DNA of 37,134 nt from Thermacetogenium sp. UBA4966 (GTDB lineage Bacteria > Bacillota > DSM-12270 > Thermacetogeniales > Thermacetogeniaceae). This document shows positions 15,975 to 22,501 of this stretch, in pieces. Within the stretch, counting starts at the first letter, position 1; every line of letters begins with the position of its first letter. A program made the position numbers and the translations under genes. The DNA lies in assembly GCA_002397275.1 (NCBI GenBank), contig DHAA01000030.1:1-37134 (forward strand), written 5' to 3'. The notes under the pieces are model-generated. The model did no database searches, was not told the DNA's origin, and was given only the letters and a program-made list of their open reading frames with translations.

Positions 15975-16613
15975 ATGGCGGATTTGAATCTGTTAACCAA
16001 AGCGATGGGTGAACTTGATGAAGATCAAGTAATGTCGACCATAAGTGATTTTATGGCATCAAATCCCTCAAAAGAGGACACGCTGAAGATGATGAATGCC
16101 TGCCAGCAGGGGATGGCGGTTGTAGGAGATCTGTTCGATAGCGGCGAATATTTTGTCGGGGACCTGATTTATGCCGGTGAATTACTGACCAAAACCATCG
16201 AAACCATTAAACCGGCGTTGAAAGGCGAGAGTTCGGCCAAGGTAGGGAAAATGGTGCTGGGTACTGTTCAGGGAGACTTGCACGACATCGGCAAAAACAT
16301 ATTTAAGAGTTTAGCGGAATCTGCCGGCTTTGAAGTATATGACCTGGGAATAGATACGCCGCCGGAAGACTTCGTGAATAAGGCCAAAGAAGTGAAGGCC
16401 GACATAGTGGGGCTGAGTGGAATTTTAACGTTAGCTTCGGAGTCCATGAAAAACACTGTTGACAGCCTCAACAGTGACGGTTTGAGGGATAAGGTTAAAG
16501 TCATCATTGGTGGGAACCTTGTTACCAGCGATCTTTGCAGCTTTGTGGGAGCAGATGCCTTTACAACAAATGCCGCCGAAGGAGTTAAAATATGCCAAGG
16601 GTGGGTGAAATAA
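15975..16613 (+). CDS. methyltransferase cognate corrinoid protein 1
   Basis: 212 residues from ATG 15975, preceded by GGGGAGGAATTGGTC. The first 85 residues form the helical cap (B12-binding_2). The Rossmann B12 domain follows, with GTVQGDLHDIGKNI holding the corrinoid-ligating His103 in DxHxxG, then GLSGILTLA and VIIGGN, the other two cobalamin-contact motifs. It is the methyl carrier between a substrate-specific methyltransferase and a methyl-acceptor enzyme in the cytoplasm, as in MtaC, MtvC or OdmA systems. It opens the plus-strand operon, with the UroD-type methyltransferase starting 1 bp after it. Its paralogue is at 19024-19659. No reductive-activation protein is encoded in the window. 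Confidence 0.93.
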   Translation: MADLNLLTKAMGELDEDQVMSTISDFMASNPSKEDTLKMMNACQQGMAVVGDLFDSGEYFVGDLIYAGELLTKTIETIKPALKGESSAKVGKMVLGTVQGDLHDIGKNIFKSLAESAGFEVYDLGIDTPPEDFVNKAKEVKADIVGLSGILTLASESMKNTVDSLNSDGLRDKVKVIIGGNLVTSDLCSFVGADAFTTNAAEGVKICQGWVK

Positions 16614-16614
16614 C

Positions 16615-17790
16615 ATGACTGACGTGTCTAAGAAGTTTCAGGAAAGAGTGCAGTTGTATAAGGATGCCGCCAGACATAAGAAGACTAGTCGTGTTTTGAA
16701 CCTGGCTAATATTTGGACCTGGAAAATATGTAATTCGGGCTATAAGCTGAGTGAAGCGCTCTTTGATTACGACAAGATGGAGGATATCGTCTGTAAATTC
16801 CATGAGAAATACGAGTTTGATTATTATATGGACTATGGTCTCAGAAATCCGTTAAGAATCGCCGATACTCTTGGTTTTACCGATTATCAGATCAACGATG
16901 ATACCTGCGCTTTGTCCTATGTCACCGATATCAGTTACATGACCGAGGAAGACTATGATCTGATCATTGAAAATTACGACAAGTTTTTATGGACGAAGTG
17001 TATGCCGGGAAGGTATAAAAATTTACGCGGGTCCAATGCCAAAGAAATGCTGAAGAAAGCCGCTCAAGAGTTAATTACATATCAGAAATTCTGCGTGCAG
17101 ATGAATAGCCAAATGGAAGAGGATTATGGGGTTCCGCTTTGTTTGTTCGCAGGAGTTCCCTCAGTTCTCAATTCCTTCGAAACTCTTTACCTGGCCTTCA
17201 GAGGGATGAAAGCCCTGTCCATGGATTTACGCAGGATTCCGGATAAAGTAAAAGCGGTTTGCCGGGCTCTGGGGAATGGCCGTGCCTTCGAAAAATATAA
17301 GGCCTCGACCCAGCAGGGGACCGATATGCATACCGGCCCTGACTTTTCTCTCTATTTACTGGCCCATGTCATCTTAAGCAAGAAACAGTTTGAAGAGTTC
17401 TACTGGCCTTTGCTAAAAGAAATATTCGATTTCGTGGAGAAGTATGACAAGATTGTACACATCTTCAATGAAAGTGAGAACAGCAGGCTGTATGATTTTT
17501 ATAAACAAGCTCCCAAAGGCCATGTGGTCGTTCACTTTGAGAATGACGATCTGTTCAAAGCGAAAAAGGAAATCGGCGACAATGTCTGCCTGTGCGGGGG
17601 TATGCCTTCGGATCTCCTCGCTCGCGGAACAAAGGATGAGTGCGTTGCTTATGCCAAACGGCTGATTGATGAGCTGGCCGCTGACGGCGGGTTTATCTTC
17701 AGCCAGGATAAGATGATTTCTTACCCTAATGACTGCTCTGCTGCAAATCTGTTAGCTGTTAATAAGTTTGTGCAGGAATATAGAATTTAA
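16615..17790 (+). CDS. UroD-family methyltransferase (substrate:corrinoid methyltransferase, MT I candidate)
   Basis: 391 residues resembling the uroporphyrinogen-decarboxylase superfamily methyltransferases. The C-terminal barrel strands KIVHIFNES, HVVVHFEND and NVCLCGGMPSDLLARGTKDEC are recognisable. The HxC zinc motif of MtaA/MtbA is not kept: His282 is followed by Ile and Phe284. Glu286 and His307 are 20 residues apart, as in the second half of the E-x14-E-x20-H zinc motif I recall for O-demethylase methyltransferases. The first Glu of that motif is not at the expected place (residue 271 is Phe). Together with the corrinoid protein and methyl-THF enzyme this suggests demethylation of a methoxylated or other methylated compound. 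The true substrate is unknown. Confidence 0.75.
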   Translation: MTDVSKKFQERVQLYKDAARHKKTSRVLNLANIWTWKICNSGYKLSEALFDYDKMEDIVCKFHEKYEFDYYMDYGLRNPLRIADTLGFTDYQINDDTCALSYVTDISYMTEEDYDLIIENYDKFLWTKCMPGRYKNLRGSNAKEMLKKAAQELITYQKFCVQMNSQMEEDYGVPLCLFAGVPSVLNSFETLYLAFRGMKALSMDLRRIPDKVKAVCRALGNGRAFEKYKASTQQGTDMHTGPDFSLYLLAHVILSKKQFEEFYWPLLKEIFDFVEKYDKIVHIFNESENSRLYDFYKQAPKGHVVVHFENDDLFKAKKEIGDNVCLCGGMPSDLLARGTKDECVAYAKRLIDELAADGGFIFSQDKMISYPNDCSAANLLAVNKFVQEYRI

Positions 17791-17807
17791 AAAGGGGGTC
17801 CGTTTTC

Positions 17808-17942
17808 ATGGCTGAACAGAATCTGTTTACTTACCCTGAAGGTTGGAATGAAATGATGGCTGCCTTGGATTTTGTGCCGGAAGAGCAAAGAGAGGCTTTT
17901 ATGGAAGATTTTGTAGACATGATCAGCAGCATATGCGTCTAG
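17808..17942 (+). CDS. 44-residue small protein in the methyltransferase operon
   Basis: ATG 17808 follows AAAGGGGG by about 9 nt, 17 bp after the methyltransferase stop; the frame ends at TAG 17940-17942. The product begins MAEQNLFTYPEGW, is acidic and is mostly predicted helical (PEEQREAFMEDFVDMISSI), with a single Cys near the C-terminus. No membrane helix or signal is visible, and I do not recognise a family. The strong ribosome-binding site, the tight spacing and the hairpin that follows argue that it is a real gene. It could be a regulator or accessory subunit of the methyltransferase, but nothing in the sequence fixes its role. Confidence 0.65.
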   Translation: MAEQNLFTYPEGWNEMMAALDFVPEEQREAFMEDFVDMISSICV

Positions 17943-17973
17943 TCTAGCTTCCCTATAATTCGCTCCAGTTGAG

Positions 17974-18009
17974 AGATGCCTTCTCTTCCGCCCTGAGGAG
18001 AAGGCATCT
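17974..18009 (+). promoter_or_regulatory. strong intercistronic hairpin
   Basis: AGATGCCTTCTC (17974-17985) pairs perfectly over 12 bp with GAGAAGGCATCT (17998-18009) around a 12-nt loop. The following bases (TCTCTGG) are not a T-run, so it is a poor classical terminator. It may instead be an RNA-processing or stability element dividing the operon between the small protein and the methyl-THF methyltransferase. A weak terminator cannot be excluded. Confidence 0.6.
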
Positions 18010-18136
18010 TCTCTGGAAAGGGCATTGCGCAGATAGGATATTCGTTCCATATCCCTTCAGGCCCGGATAAAAGAGGGGTGCCTATCAAAAAAATGTTGCG
18101 GCGAGATGGTTTTGATACAGGAAGGAGCTTGTTAAG

Positions 18137-18940
18137 ATGATCATCATCGGAGAAAAGATCAACGGGACTATTCCCGGTATAAAAAAAGCGATTGAGGCGC
18201 GGGATGAGGAATATATCAGGAATTTGGCCGTAAAACAGTCTGAAGCAGGAGCCGATTATATCGATGTCTGCGCCGGAACCGCCCCTAAGATCGAAGAGGA
18301 AACACTGCGCTGGCTGATGGACATCGTGCAGGACGCTGTTGATACGCCACTGTCTATCGACAGCCCAAACCCAAAAACTATTGAAAATGTTTTCCCGTAT
18401 GCCCAACGCACCGGTATCATTAATTCCGTATCTGAGGAAGGGGATAAGCGCGATGTTGTGTTCCCTTTAATTAAGGGGACAGAATGGCAGGTGATCGCTT
18501 TGACCTGTGATAACAACGGCATCCCCTCCGATGTGCAGACCAGGGTGCATATTACCAAGAAATTGGTCGCCAAGGCGGAAAAATATAATATCACCCCTGA
18601 GAGGATGCATATCGATCCCCTGGTAATTGCTCTGTCCACCGATAATGACTCGTTACTGAAATTCATGGAAACAACCGGGATTATTAAGAAGCTGTATCCG
18701 ACGATCAAGGTTACGTCAGGTTTGAGCAATATTTCATTCGGTATGCCTTTGAGGAGAGTTGTAAACCAGAATTTCTTAACGCTGGCCATGTCCGCCGGCA
18801 TGGATTCGGCAATTATGGATCCCTGCAACCAGGAGATGATGGCCGCTTTATTGGCAACTGAGGCGCTGCTGGGCCGGGATAAATACTGCAGGAAATATGC
18901 TAATGCCTATCGTAAGGGAAAAATCGGCGCAAAGAAATAG
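18137..18940 (+). CDS. methyltetrahydrofolate:corrinoid protein methyltransferase (MT II)
   Basis: 267 residues with the pterin-binding TIM-barrel pattern shared by dihydropteroate synthase and the MtvA/AcsE-type enzymes. The N-terminus is MIIIGEKINGTIPG, followed by GADYIDVCAGT, PLSIDSPN, GIINSVS and VTSGLSNISFGMPLR (the GLSNxSFG motif of methyl-THF enzymes). It would move the methyl group from the methylated corrinoid protein to tetrahydrofolate, or the reverse, linking the cluster to the Wood-Ljungdahl pathway. Start ATG 18137 follows GGAAGGAG. It lies 195 bp after the small-protein gene, past a strong hairpin, and could be expressed at a different level from the methyltransferase. Terminated at 18985-19015. 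Confidence 0.92.
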   Translation: MIIIGEKINGTIPGIKKAIEARDEEYIRNLAVKQSEAGADYIDVCAGTAPKIEEETLRWLMDIVQDAVDTPLSIDSPNPKTIENVFPYAQRTGIINSVSEEGDKRDVVFPLIKGTEWQVIALTCDNNGIPSDVQTRVHITKKLVAKAEKYNITPERMHIDPLVIALSTDNDSLLKFMETTGIIKKLYPTIKVTSGLSNISFGMPLRRVVNQNFLTLAMSAGMDSAIMDPCNQEMMAALLATEALLGRDKYCRKYANAYRKGKIGAKK

Positions 18941-18984
18941 AACAAAGTACGCGCTAGCGATCACAACATAATTCCGGCTCTTAA

Positions 18985-19015
18985 AGAGGGGGCGTCGGTT
19001 CAGGGCGCCCCCTCT
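18985..19015. terminator. bidirectional terminator between convergent methyltransferase genes
   Basis: AGAGGGGGCG (18985-18994) pairs with CGCCCCCTCT (19006-19015), a 10-bp GC-rich stem. T-rich bases follow on the minus strand (CTCTTTAAG) and weakly on the plus strand (TTCAT). It separates the MT II gene from the convergent corrinoid-protein gene. Confidence 0.75.
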
Positions 19016-19023
19016 TCATATTC

Positions 19024-19659
19024 CTAATGCTCCCTGCTCCTCATCCAGTTTTTACAGTAAGCGACTCCTTCTTCCGTGTTGTTGGAAAAGGCGTCTGCAC
19101 CGATATATGAGCAGGAAATTTTGTTCACCGGGTTGCCGCCGATTAAAATCTTTACCTGATCGCGCAGCCCTGCCGCGGTGAGAGCGCCGACTGTTTCTTT
19201 CATGCTTTCCAGAGCCAGTGTCAGCACCCCGCTCATCGCTATAATCTGTGGATGGATTTCCCTGGCCTTTGCTACGAACTCTTCCGGCGGGACGTCGATC
19301 CCCAAATCAAAAACTTCAAACCCCTCTGCCTCGATCATGCTGGAAAAAATGTTTTTCCCGATATCATGCAGATCCCCCTGAACTGTACCCAACAGTATCG
19401 TACCTATTTTCCCCTGACCGTGATTTTCCGGTTTACCGAGAATAAACTTCAGCACATTTTTTACAATTTCCCCGGCCATAATCAAATCAGCGATAAAATA
19501 TTCCCCTTTTTCGTAAAGAATGCCCACTTTGACCATACCCAGGTGGAGCTGTTCCTGGATGCGGACATGGGATATGCCCGCCTTTAGCTGTTGCTGCACC
19601 AATTTAAACACTTGCTCCTCATTTAACTGTTCCACCGCAGCTATTAATCCATCATCCAT
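19024..19659 (-). CDS. methyltransferase cognate corrinoid protein 2
   Basis: 211 residues, clearly paralogous to the corrinoid protein at 15975-16613 (shared GTVQGDLHDIGKNIF, GFEVFDLGIDVPPEEFV, and an SGxLTLAxESMK segment). Corrinoid-ligating His98 lies in DLHDIG, with ILIGGNP near residue 172. It is probably a second methyl carrier for another methyltransferase, or an alternative partner of the same MT II. The start ATG 19659 lies 27 bp after the GntR gene stop on the same strand, with AAAGGGATG upstream, so the pair looks co-transcribed. No methyltransferase I is directly linked to it in the window. Confidence 0.93.
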   Translation of the reverse strand: MDDGLIAAVEQLNEEQVFKLVQQQLKAGISHVRIQEQLHLGMVKVGILYEKGEYFIADLIMAGEIVKNVLKFILGKPENHGQGKIGTILLGTVQGDLHDIGKNIFSSMIEAEGFEVFDLGIDVPPEEFVAKAREIHPQIIAMSGVLTLALESMKETVGALTAAGLRDQVKILIGGNPVNKISCSYIGADAFSNNTEEGVAYCKNWMRSREH

Positions 19660-19686
19660 CTATTTCATCCCTTTCATAAGAGACAT

Positions 19687-20394
19687 TTATTGCTGGTGAT
19701 AGGATGATACGGCGACTAAGTTGCAGTATTTATCTCTGATAAACAGCTTGCCGTAACCGATCAGTATTTCCTGGTCGTTAAAGAATTTTTGTTCTACCAG
19801 GAGAACAGACTCTTCACCATCCGGTTTTAACAGTCTGTCGAGTTCCGGGGTGATCCTGGGCGCGCTGATCCTGAGTGTTTTTTTTACCGAAAACAGAGAC
19901 TGGTGCTTGGCCACCATCTCAGGGAAAGTTGCGTAATGGATTTCTTTTTCGACGATCGGTTTCCCTCTCTCATAGGGGAGGTACTTGATATCGTAGGCCG
20001 CCGGCGTTTGATCGACATAAATCATCCACCTGATCATGACGAAACTTTTCTTGATATCGCCGAGCTGCGGGCTTAGTTCGACCGGGGTCACCAGTTTGAC
20101 TTCCAGCAGTTTGGTTTCTCCGGAGTAATTTTTGACGCAGCCTTTTTCACTAAAATAGAGGGTATAGCTGTCCATTTCGGGTTCTCTCACAAAGTACCCT
20201 TTGCCGGGAACAGGGTTGACATATCCTTCGGAGAAGAGAATAGATAGACCCTTGCGGACAGTTGTCCGGCTGGCGCTGTATTCAGAAGCCAATTCATGTT
20301 CCGAGGGAAGCAGGTCGCCGGGCTTGTAGACGCTCCGGCTGATCTGTTCCTTGATGCGGTTGACCAATTGCATATATAAAGGAATGCCTGTCAC
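19687..20394 (-). CDS. GntR/HutC family transcriptional regulator
   Basis: 235 residues from GTG 20394, chosen because AAGGGAG lies 8 nt upstream and the protein then begins TGIPLYMQLVNRIKEQI, the usual GntR start; the frame could extend upstream without a ribosome-binding site. The winged helix-turn-helix (about 5-70) has PGDLLPSEHELASEYSASRTTVRKGLSIL and GYVNPVPGKGYFV. The C-terminal half resembles the UTRA ligand-binding domain of HutC-type members. It is co-oriented with corrinoid protein 2 and faces the methyltransferase operon, so it probably controls the cluster in response to the methylated substrate. The 10-bp repeats at 15868-15897 are the best candidate site. Confidence 0.9.
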   Translation of the reverse strand: MTGIPLYMQLVNRIKEQISRSVYKPGDLLPSEHELASEYSASRTTVRKGLSILFSEGYVNPVPGKGYFVREPEMDSYTLYFSEKGCVKNYSGETKLLEVKLVTPVELSPQLGDIKKSFVMIRWMIYVDQTPAAYDIKYLPYERGKPIVEKEIHYATFPEMVAKHQSLFSVKKTLRISAPRITPELDRLLKPDGEESVLLVEQKFFNDQEILIGYGKLFIRDKYCNLVAVSSYHQQ

Positions 20395-20543
20395 TGAGTA
20401 TACTCCCTTGTCTGAAACTACTGTCACTATGCATATATTAACACGGATCAGGCCATAATACAAAAAAAGGTTAATAGTATGCTGAAATGCCGGGGATTGC
20501 AGAGGATTCCATTACTAAATGGGTAAAAAATGTGAAAAAGAGG

Positions 20544-20572
20544 TTGTTATATTTGATGAAATGTGCTATACA
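20544..20572 (+). promoter_or_regulatory. possible promoter of the zinc-ribbon gene
   Basis: -35 TTGTTA (20544-20549), 17-bp spacer, -10 TATACA (20567-20572). Eight of twelve bases match consensus. It would give a leader of about 108 nt containing the hairpin at 20626-20685. Confidence 0.5.
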
Positions 20573-20625
20573 TAAAGGGAAAACTAATTGATATGGCTTG
20601 AGAACCGGGAAAATAGGGTCCAAAC

Positions 20626-20685
20626 CTAAAACCTCCGCCTCTCAATGCCAACCCAATTAAGAATCCTTTGAGAAGGAGGTTTTAG
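20626..20685 (+). promoter_or_regulatory. hairpin that buries the ribosome-binding site of the zinc-ribbon gene
   Basis: CTAAAACCTCC (20626-20636) pairs perfectly over 11 bp with GGAGGTTTTAG (20675-20685). Past a small internal loop, TCTCAA (20640-20645) pairs with TTGAGA (20668-20673). The apical loop is 22 nt. The Shine-Dalgarno GGAGG (20675-20679) is wholly inside the stem and the GTG start (20687) is 1 nt past its base. A short alternative hairpin, TAGG...CCTA near 20614-20628, would overlap its 5' foot. The structure should block translation unless opened. The trigger (ligand, temperature, protein or metal) is not visible, and no known riboswitch class was recognised. Confidence 0.75.
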
Positions 20686-20686
20686 C

Positions 20687-20983
20687 GTGTACGAGGATAA
20701 AACTTTGACCTGCCGTGACTGCGGCGAAGAATTTGTTTTCACTGCCAATGAACAGGAATTCTATGCATCTAAGGGTTTTGAAAACGAACCCGGACGTTGC
20801 CCCGCTTGCCGGGCAGCGAGGAAACAGCAGCGGAACGGCCGCGGTTCTGACCGGCGCCCGCGTGAGATGTTCAAGACGACTTGCGCCAAGTGCGGCCAGG
20901 AAGCGGAAGTGCCTTTCCGCCCGTCTTCCGACAGACCTGTTTACTGCAAAGACTGCTATCAGGCCAGCAAATCACGCTGGTAA
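20687..20983 (+). CDS. zinc-ribbon protein with zf-trcl and CxxC-x17-CxxC-type domains
   Basis: 98 residues from GTG 20687, with GGAGG 7 nt upstream inside a hairpin. The N-terminal half has CRDC...CPAC with DKTLTCRDCGEEFVFTANEQEFYASKGF, the probable zinc-ribbon (zf-trcl) pattern. The C-terminal half has CAKCGQEAEVPFRPSSDRPVYCKDC, the CxxC-x17-CxxC element common in Clostridia. Four CxxC pairs should bind two zinc ions, and the basic linker (ARKQQRNGRGSDRRPRE) suggests nucleic-acid contact. The function is not established. It is a single-gene unit with its own terminator. Confidence 0.85.
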   Translation: MYEDKTLTCRDCGEEFVFTANEQEFYASKGFENEPGRCPACRAARKQQRNGRGSDRRPREMFKTTCAKCGQEAEVPFRPSSDRPVYCKDCYQASKSRW

Positions 20984-21011
20984 ATAAGTTTACAACTTGT
21001 AATGCAATGAA

Positions 21012-21041
21012 AAGAGGCGGGGTGATACCCGCTTCTTTTTA
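21012..21041 (+). terminator. intrinsic terminator of the zinc-ribbon gene
   Basis: GAGGCGGG (21014-21021) pairs with CCCGCTTC (21028-21035), with one G-U pair, followed by TTTTT. It begins about 30 bp after the stop codon. Confidence 0.85.
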
Positions 21042-21188
21042 TTGGGTGCGCCGCTCCCGGTTTGTTTGAGAAAAGGGAAGGATAAAGGAGATATATACAG
21101 AACTATAAGCAGTATATTAATAAGGGCGGAGTCGTGCCGGGGAGCGATCCGCTGCGCTGAATTGATACTATGAGGGAGGTGGTTTCCG

Positions 21189-21338
21189 ATGGTCGAGGTC
21201 ACTGTCTTCGGTACAGTCGAAGAGGCGCCTAAGGAGTGCGGCTGCGGCTGCGGCTGCGGCTGTGGGCATGCCCACTCCATGCAGGATGCGGCCGAGGTGT
21301 TGAAAGAGACATTGATAGAGAAATCGGGGATATGGTAA
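21189..21338 (+). CDS. Cys-rich CGCGCGCGCGHAH small protein, probable N-terminal part of a thioredoxin-fold protein
   Basis: 49 residues from ATG 21189, well placed after GAGGGAGGTGG; ends at TAA 21336-21338. It starts with a beta strand (MVEVTVFGT). Five Cys alternate with Gly (residues 17-26), then HAH, then a helix (DAAEVLKETLIEK). The Cys/Gly run with two His looks like a metal-binding or redox site; it is encoded by a GGCTGC-type repeat. The next frame, overlapping by 7 bp, supplies what looks like the rest of a thioredoxin fold. One extra G in the GGGG run at 21326-21329 would fuse the two. The piece is therefore either a frameshifted gene or one half of a coupled pair. Confidence 0.7.
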   Translation: MVEVTVFGTVEEAPKECGCGCGCGCGHAHSMQDAAEVLKETLIEKSGIW

Positions 21339-21535
21339 GGTTTCGTTATGTGAATGTCTTCGGTGAGGAAGTGATGGACTTTCCCGATGCGGTGAAGGTG
21401 ATGAACCGGTTTCGCCTTCCCCTGACATTTTTAAATGGGGCGCCCAGGTTCCATGGGGGGCTGTCTTTGGAGAAAATTTCAGCTGCCGTAGCTGAACTGC
21501 TAGGTGTTGCCGGCGGCGACAGCATCGCGCACTGA
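21332..21535 (+). CDS. C-terminal half of a thioredoxin-like protein, coupled or frameshifted
   Basis: 67 residues from ATG 21332, inside ATGGTAA, so it overlaps the stop of the Cys-rich frame. It begins MVRFRYVNVFGEEVMDFPDA and continues RFRLPLTFLNGAPRFHGGLSLEKISAAVAELLG. The Leu-Pro-Leu before a strand, then NGxPRFHGG, matches the cis-proline strand and last helix of thioredoxin-like folds. Alone it lacks the first strand, the Cys site and the first helix. The ribosome-binding site is weak (CGGGGAT), so expression would need reinitiation, frameshifting or a corrected sequence. Convergent with the nitrilase gene, 5 bp apart. Confidence 0.65.
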   Translation: MVRFRYVNVFGEEVMDFPDAVKVMNRFRLPLTFLNGAPRFHGGLSLEKISAAVAELLGVAGGDSIAH

Positions 21536-21540
21536 CCCTT

Positions 21541-22257
21541 CTATTTTAGGTCACAGGTGATCACAGTTTGAGATGTTTCGTCAGCCAAAACCGCCAGAGC
21601 CCCGTCAGGATCCGCGATGAGGCTGTTTCCCAGGCTGATCATGCCGATGTGACTGCCTACGGCGTTTGCCAGAAAGACATAGCAGTGGTTTTCAACTGCT
21701 CTGGCGATGGGGAGCGCCCGGTTTTTGTCCAGTTTCCAGCGGGCTTCCGCGGGTTTGTAGTAATGCGCCGAGAGGATAAAGAGAGCGTCCGCGTTATTGC
21801 ATGTTTTTCGGGCTAAGTCGGGGTAGTTCTGATCGCGGCAGATGATCACCCCGAATTTGTGTCCATGGTATGTAAAAGAGAGGGGCTCGGTACCCGGAGT
21901 GAAGTACTTTTCCTCCGCGGCGGTCAGGTTGTTTTTATAAAAGCTATACGTCGTCCCGTCGGGAAGAATCACCGCGGCGGCATTGTAAAGCTTATCGTCG
22001 GCGAAAACCGCTCTTCCCACAACAAGGCCCAGTTCAAGTTCAGACGCCCTTCGCCGGATCTTATCCAGAGCGGCCGCCAAATCGTCTGGAAAAGTATCCT
22101 GAGACAAGACGGCAGGGTTGTATCCGTTGAGGCACATTTCCGGATATATCAGCAGATCCACACCCTTGCCCGCCGCTTCCTCCGCCAGCGACAACACGCT
22201 TTCAGTATTTGTCTCCACTTCATTCGCAATAAACATCTGAGCAGCACCGAGACGCAA
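21541..22257 (-). CDS. carbon-nitrogen hydrolase (nitrilase superfamily)
   Basis: 238 residues from TTG 22257. This start is chosen because GGAGG lies 8 nt upstream and the product begins MRLGAAQM, the normal family start; an ATG at 22272 overlaps the GGAGG itself. The catalytic triad is complete: Glu40 (YPEMCLNG), Lys108 (YKNNL) and Cys140 (VIICRDQNYPD). These enzymes hydrolyse amides or nitriles of small acids, or carbamoyl amines, in the cytoplasm; the particular substrate is not evident. The protein is slightly short for the family. It has no co-oriented neighbour that would indicate a pathway. Confidence 0.9.
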   Translation of the reverse strand: MRLGAAQMFIANEVETNTESVLSLAEEAAGKGVDLLIYPEMCLNGYNPAVLSQDTFPDDLAAALDKIRRRASELELGLVVGRAVFADDKLYNAAAVILPDGTTYSFYKNNLTAAEEKYFTPGTEPLSFTYHGHKFGVIICRDQNYPDLARKTCNNADALFILSAHYYKPAEARWKLDKNRALPIARAVENHCYVFLANAVGSHIGMISLGNSLIADPDGALAVLADETSQTVITCDLK

Positions 22258-22331
22258 CAGTATTACCTCCAAGGAATAATTTAACTATGATCTTAAATCA
22301 AAAACAGCCGGTTGACAAGGGGCCGCCGGTT

Positions 22332-22411
22332 AATTTGGAGGTCGGAGGCCGGAGGTCAGAATTTGGAGGTCGGAAGCCGGAGGTCAGAGGTCAGAATTTG
22401 GAGGTCGGTGG
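22332..22411 (+). repeat. imperfect tandem repeat array (28-35 bp units)
   Basis: Three units begin with AATTTGGAGGTCGG: 22332-22359 (28 bp), 22360-22394 (35 bp, the extra 7 bp being a duplicated AGGTCAG) and a partial unit from 22395 to about 22411. Purine-rich and without spacers, so not CRISPR. It crosses a short open frame (22287-22529) that has no family-like sequence. Confidence 0.8.
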
Positions 22412-22501
22412 TTGGATGGATTCCAGCGAAGCGTCATGCTATTTTCAACCATCTGGTGGTGAAGGGGAGTATCAGCGAGTTCTAACAGAGGTGAACAAGC
22501 A

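Noticed and set aside
14864..16000. 378-codon minus-strand open frame opposite the heptad-repeat gene
   Set aside because: It crosses a terminator and a promoter of the opposite strand and shows Gly/Arg-rich composition typical of an antisense shadow.
22332..22411. Possible CRISPR array
   Set aside because: The repeats are adjacent and imperfect, without unique spacers, and no cas gene is present.
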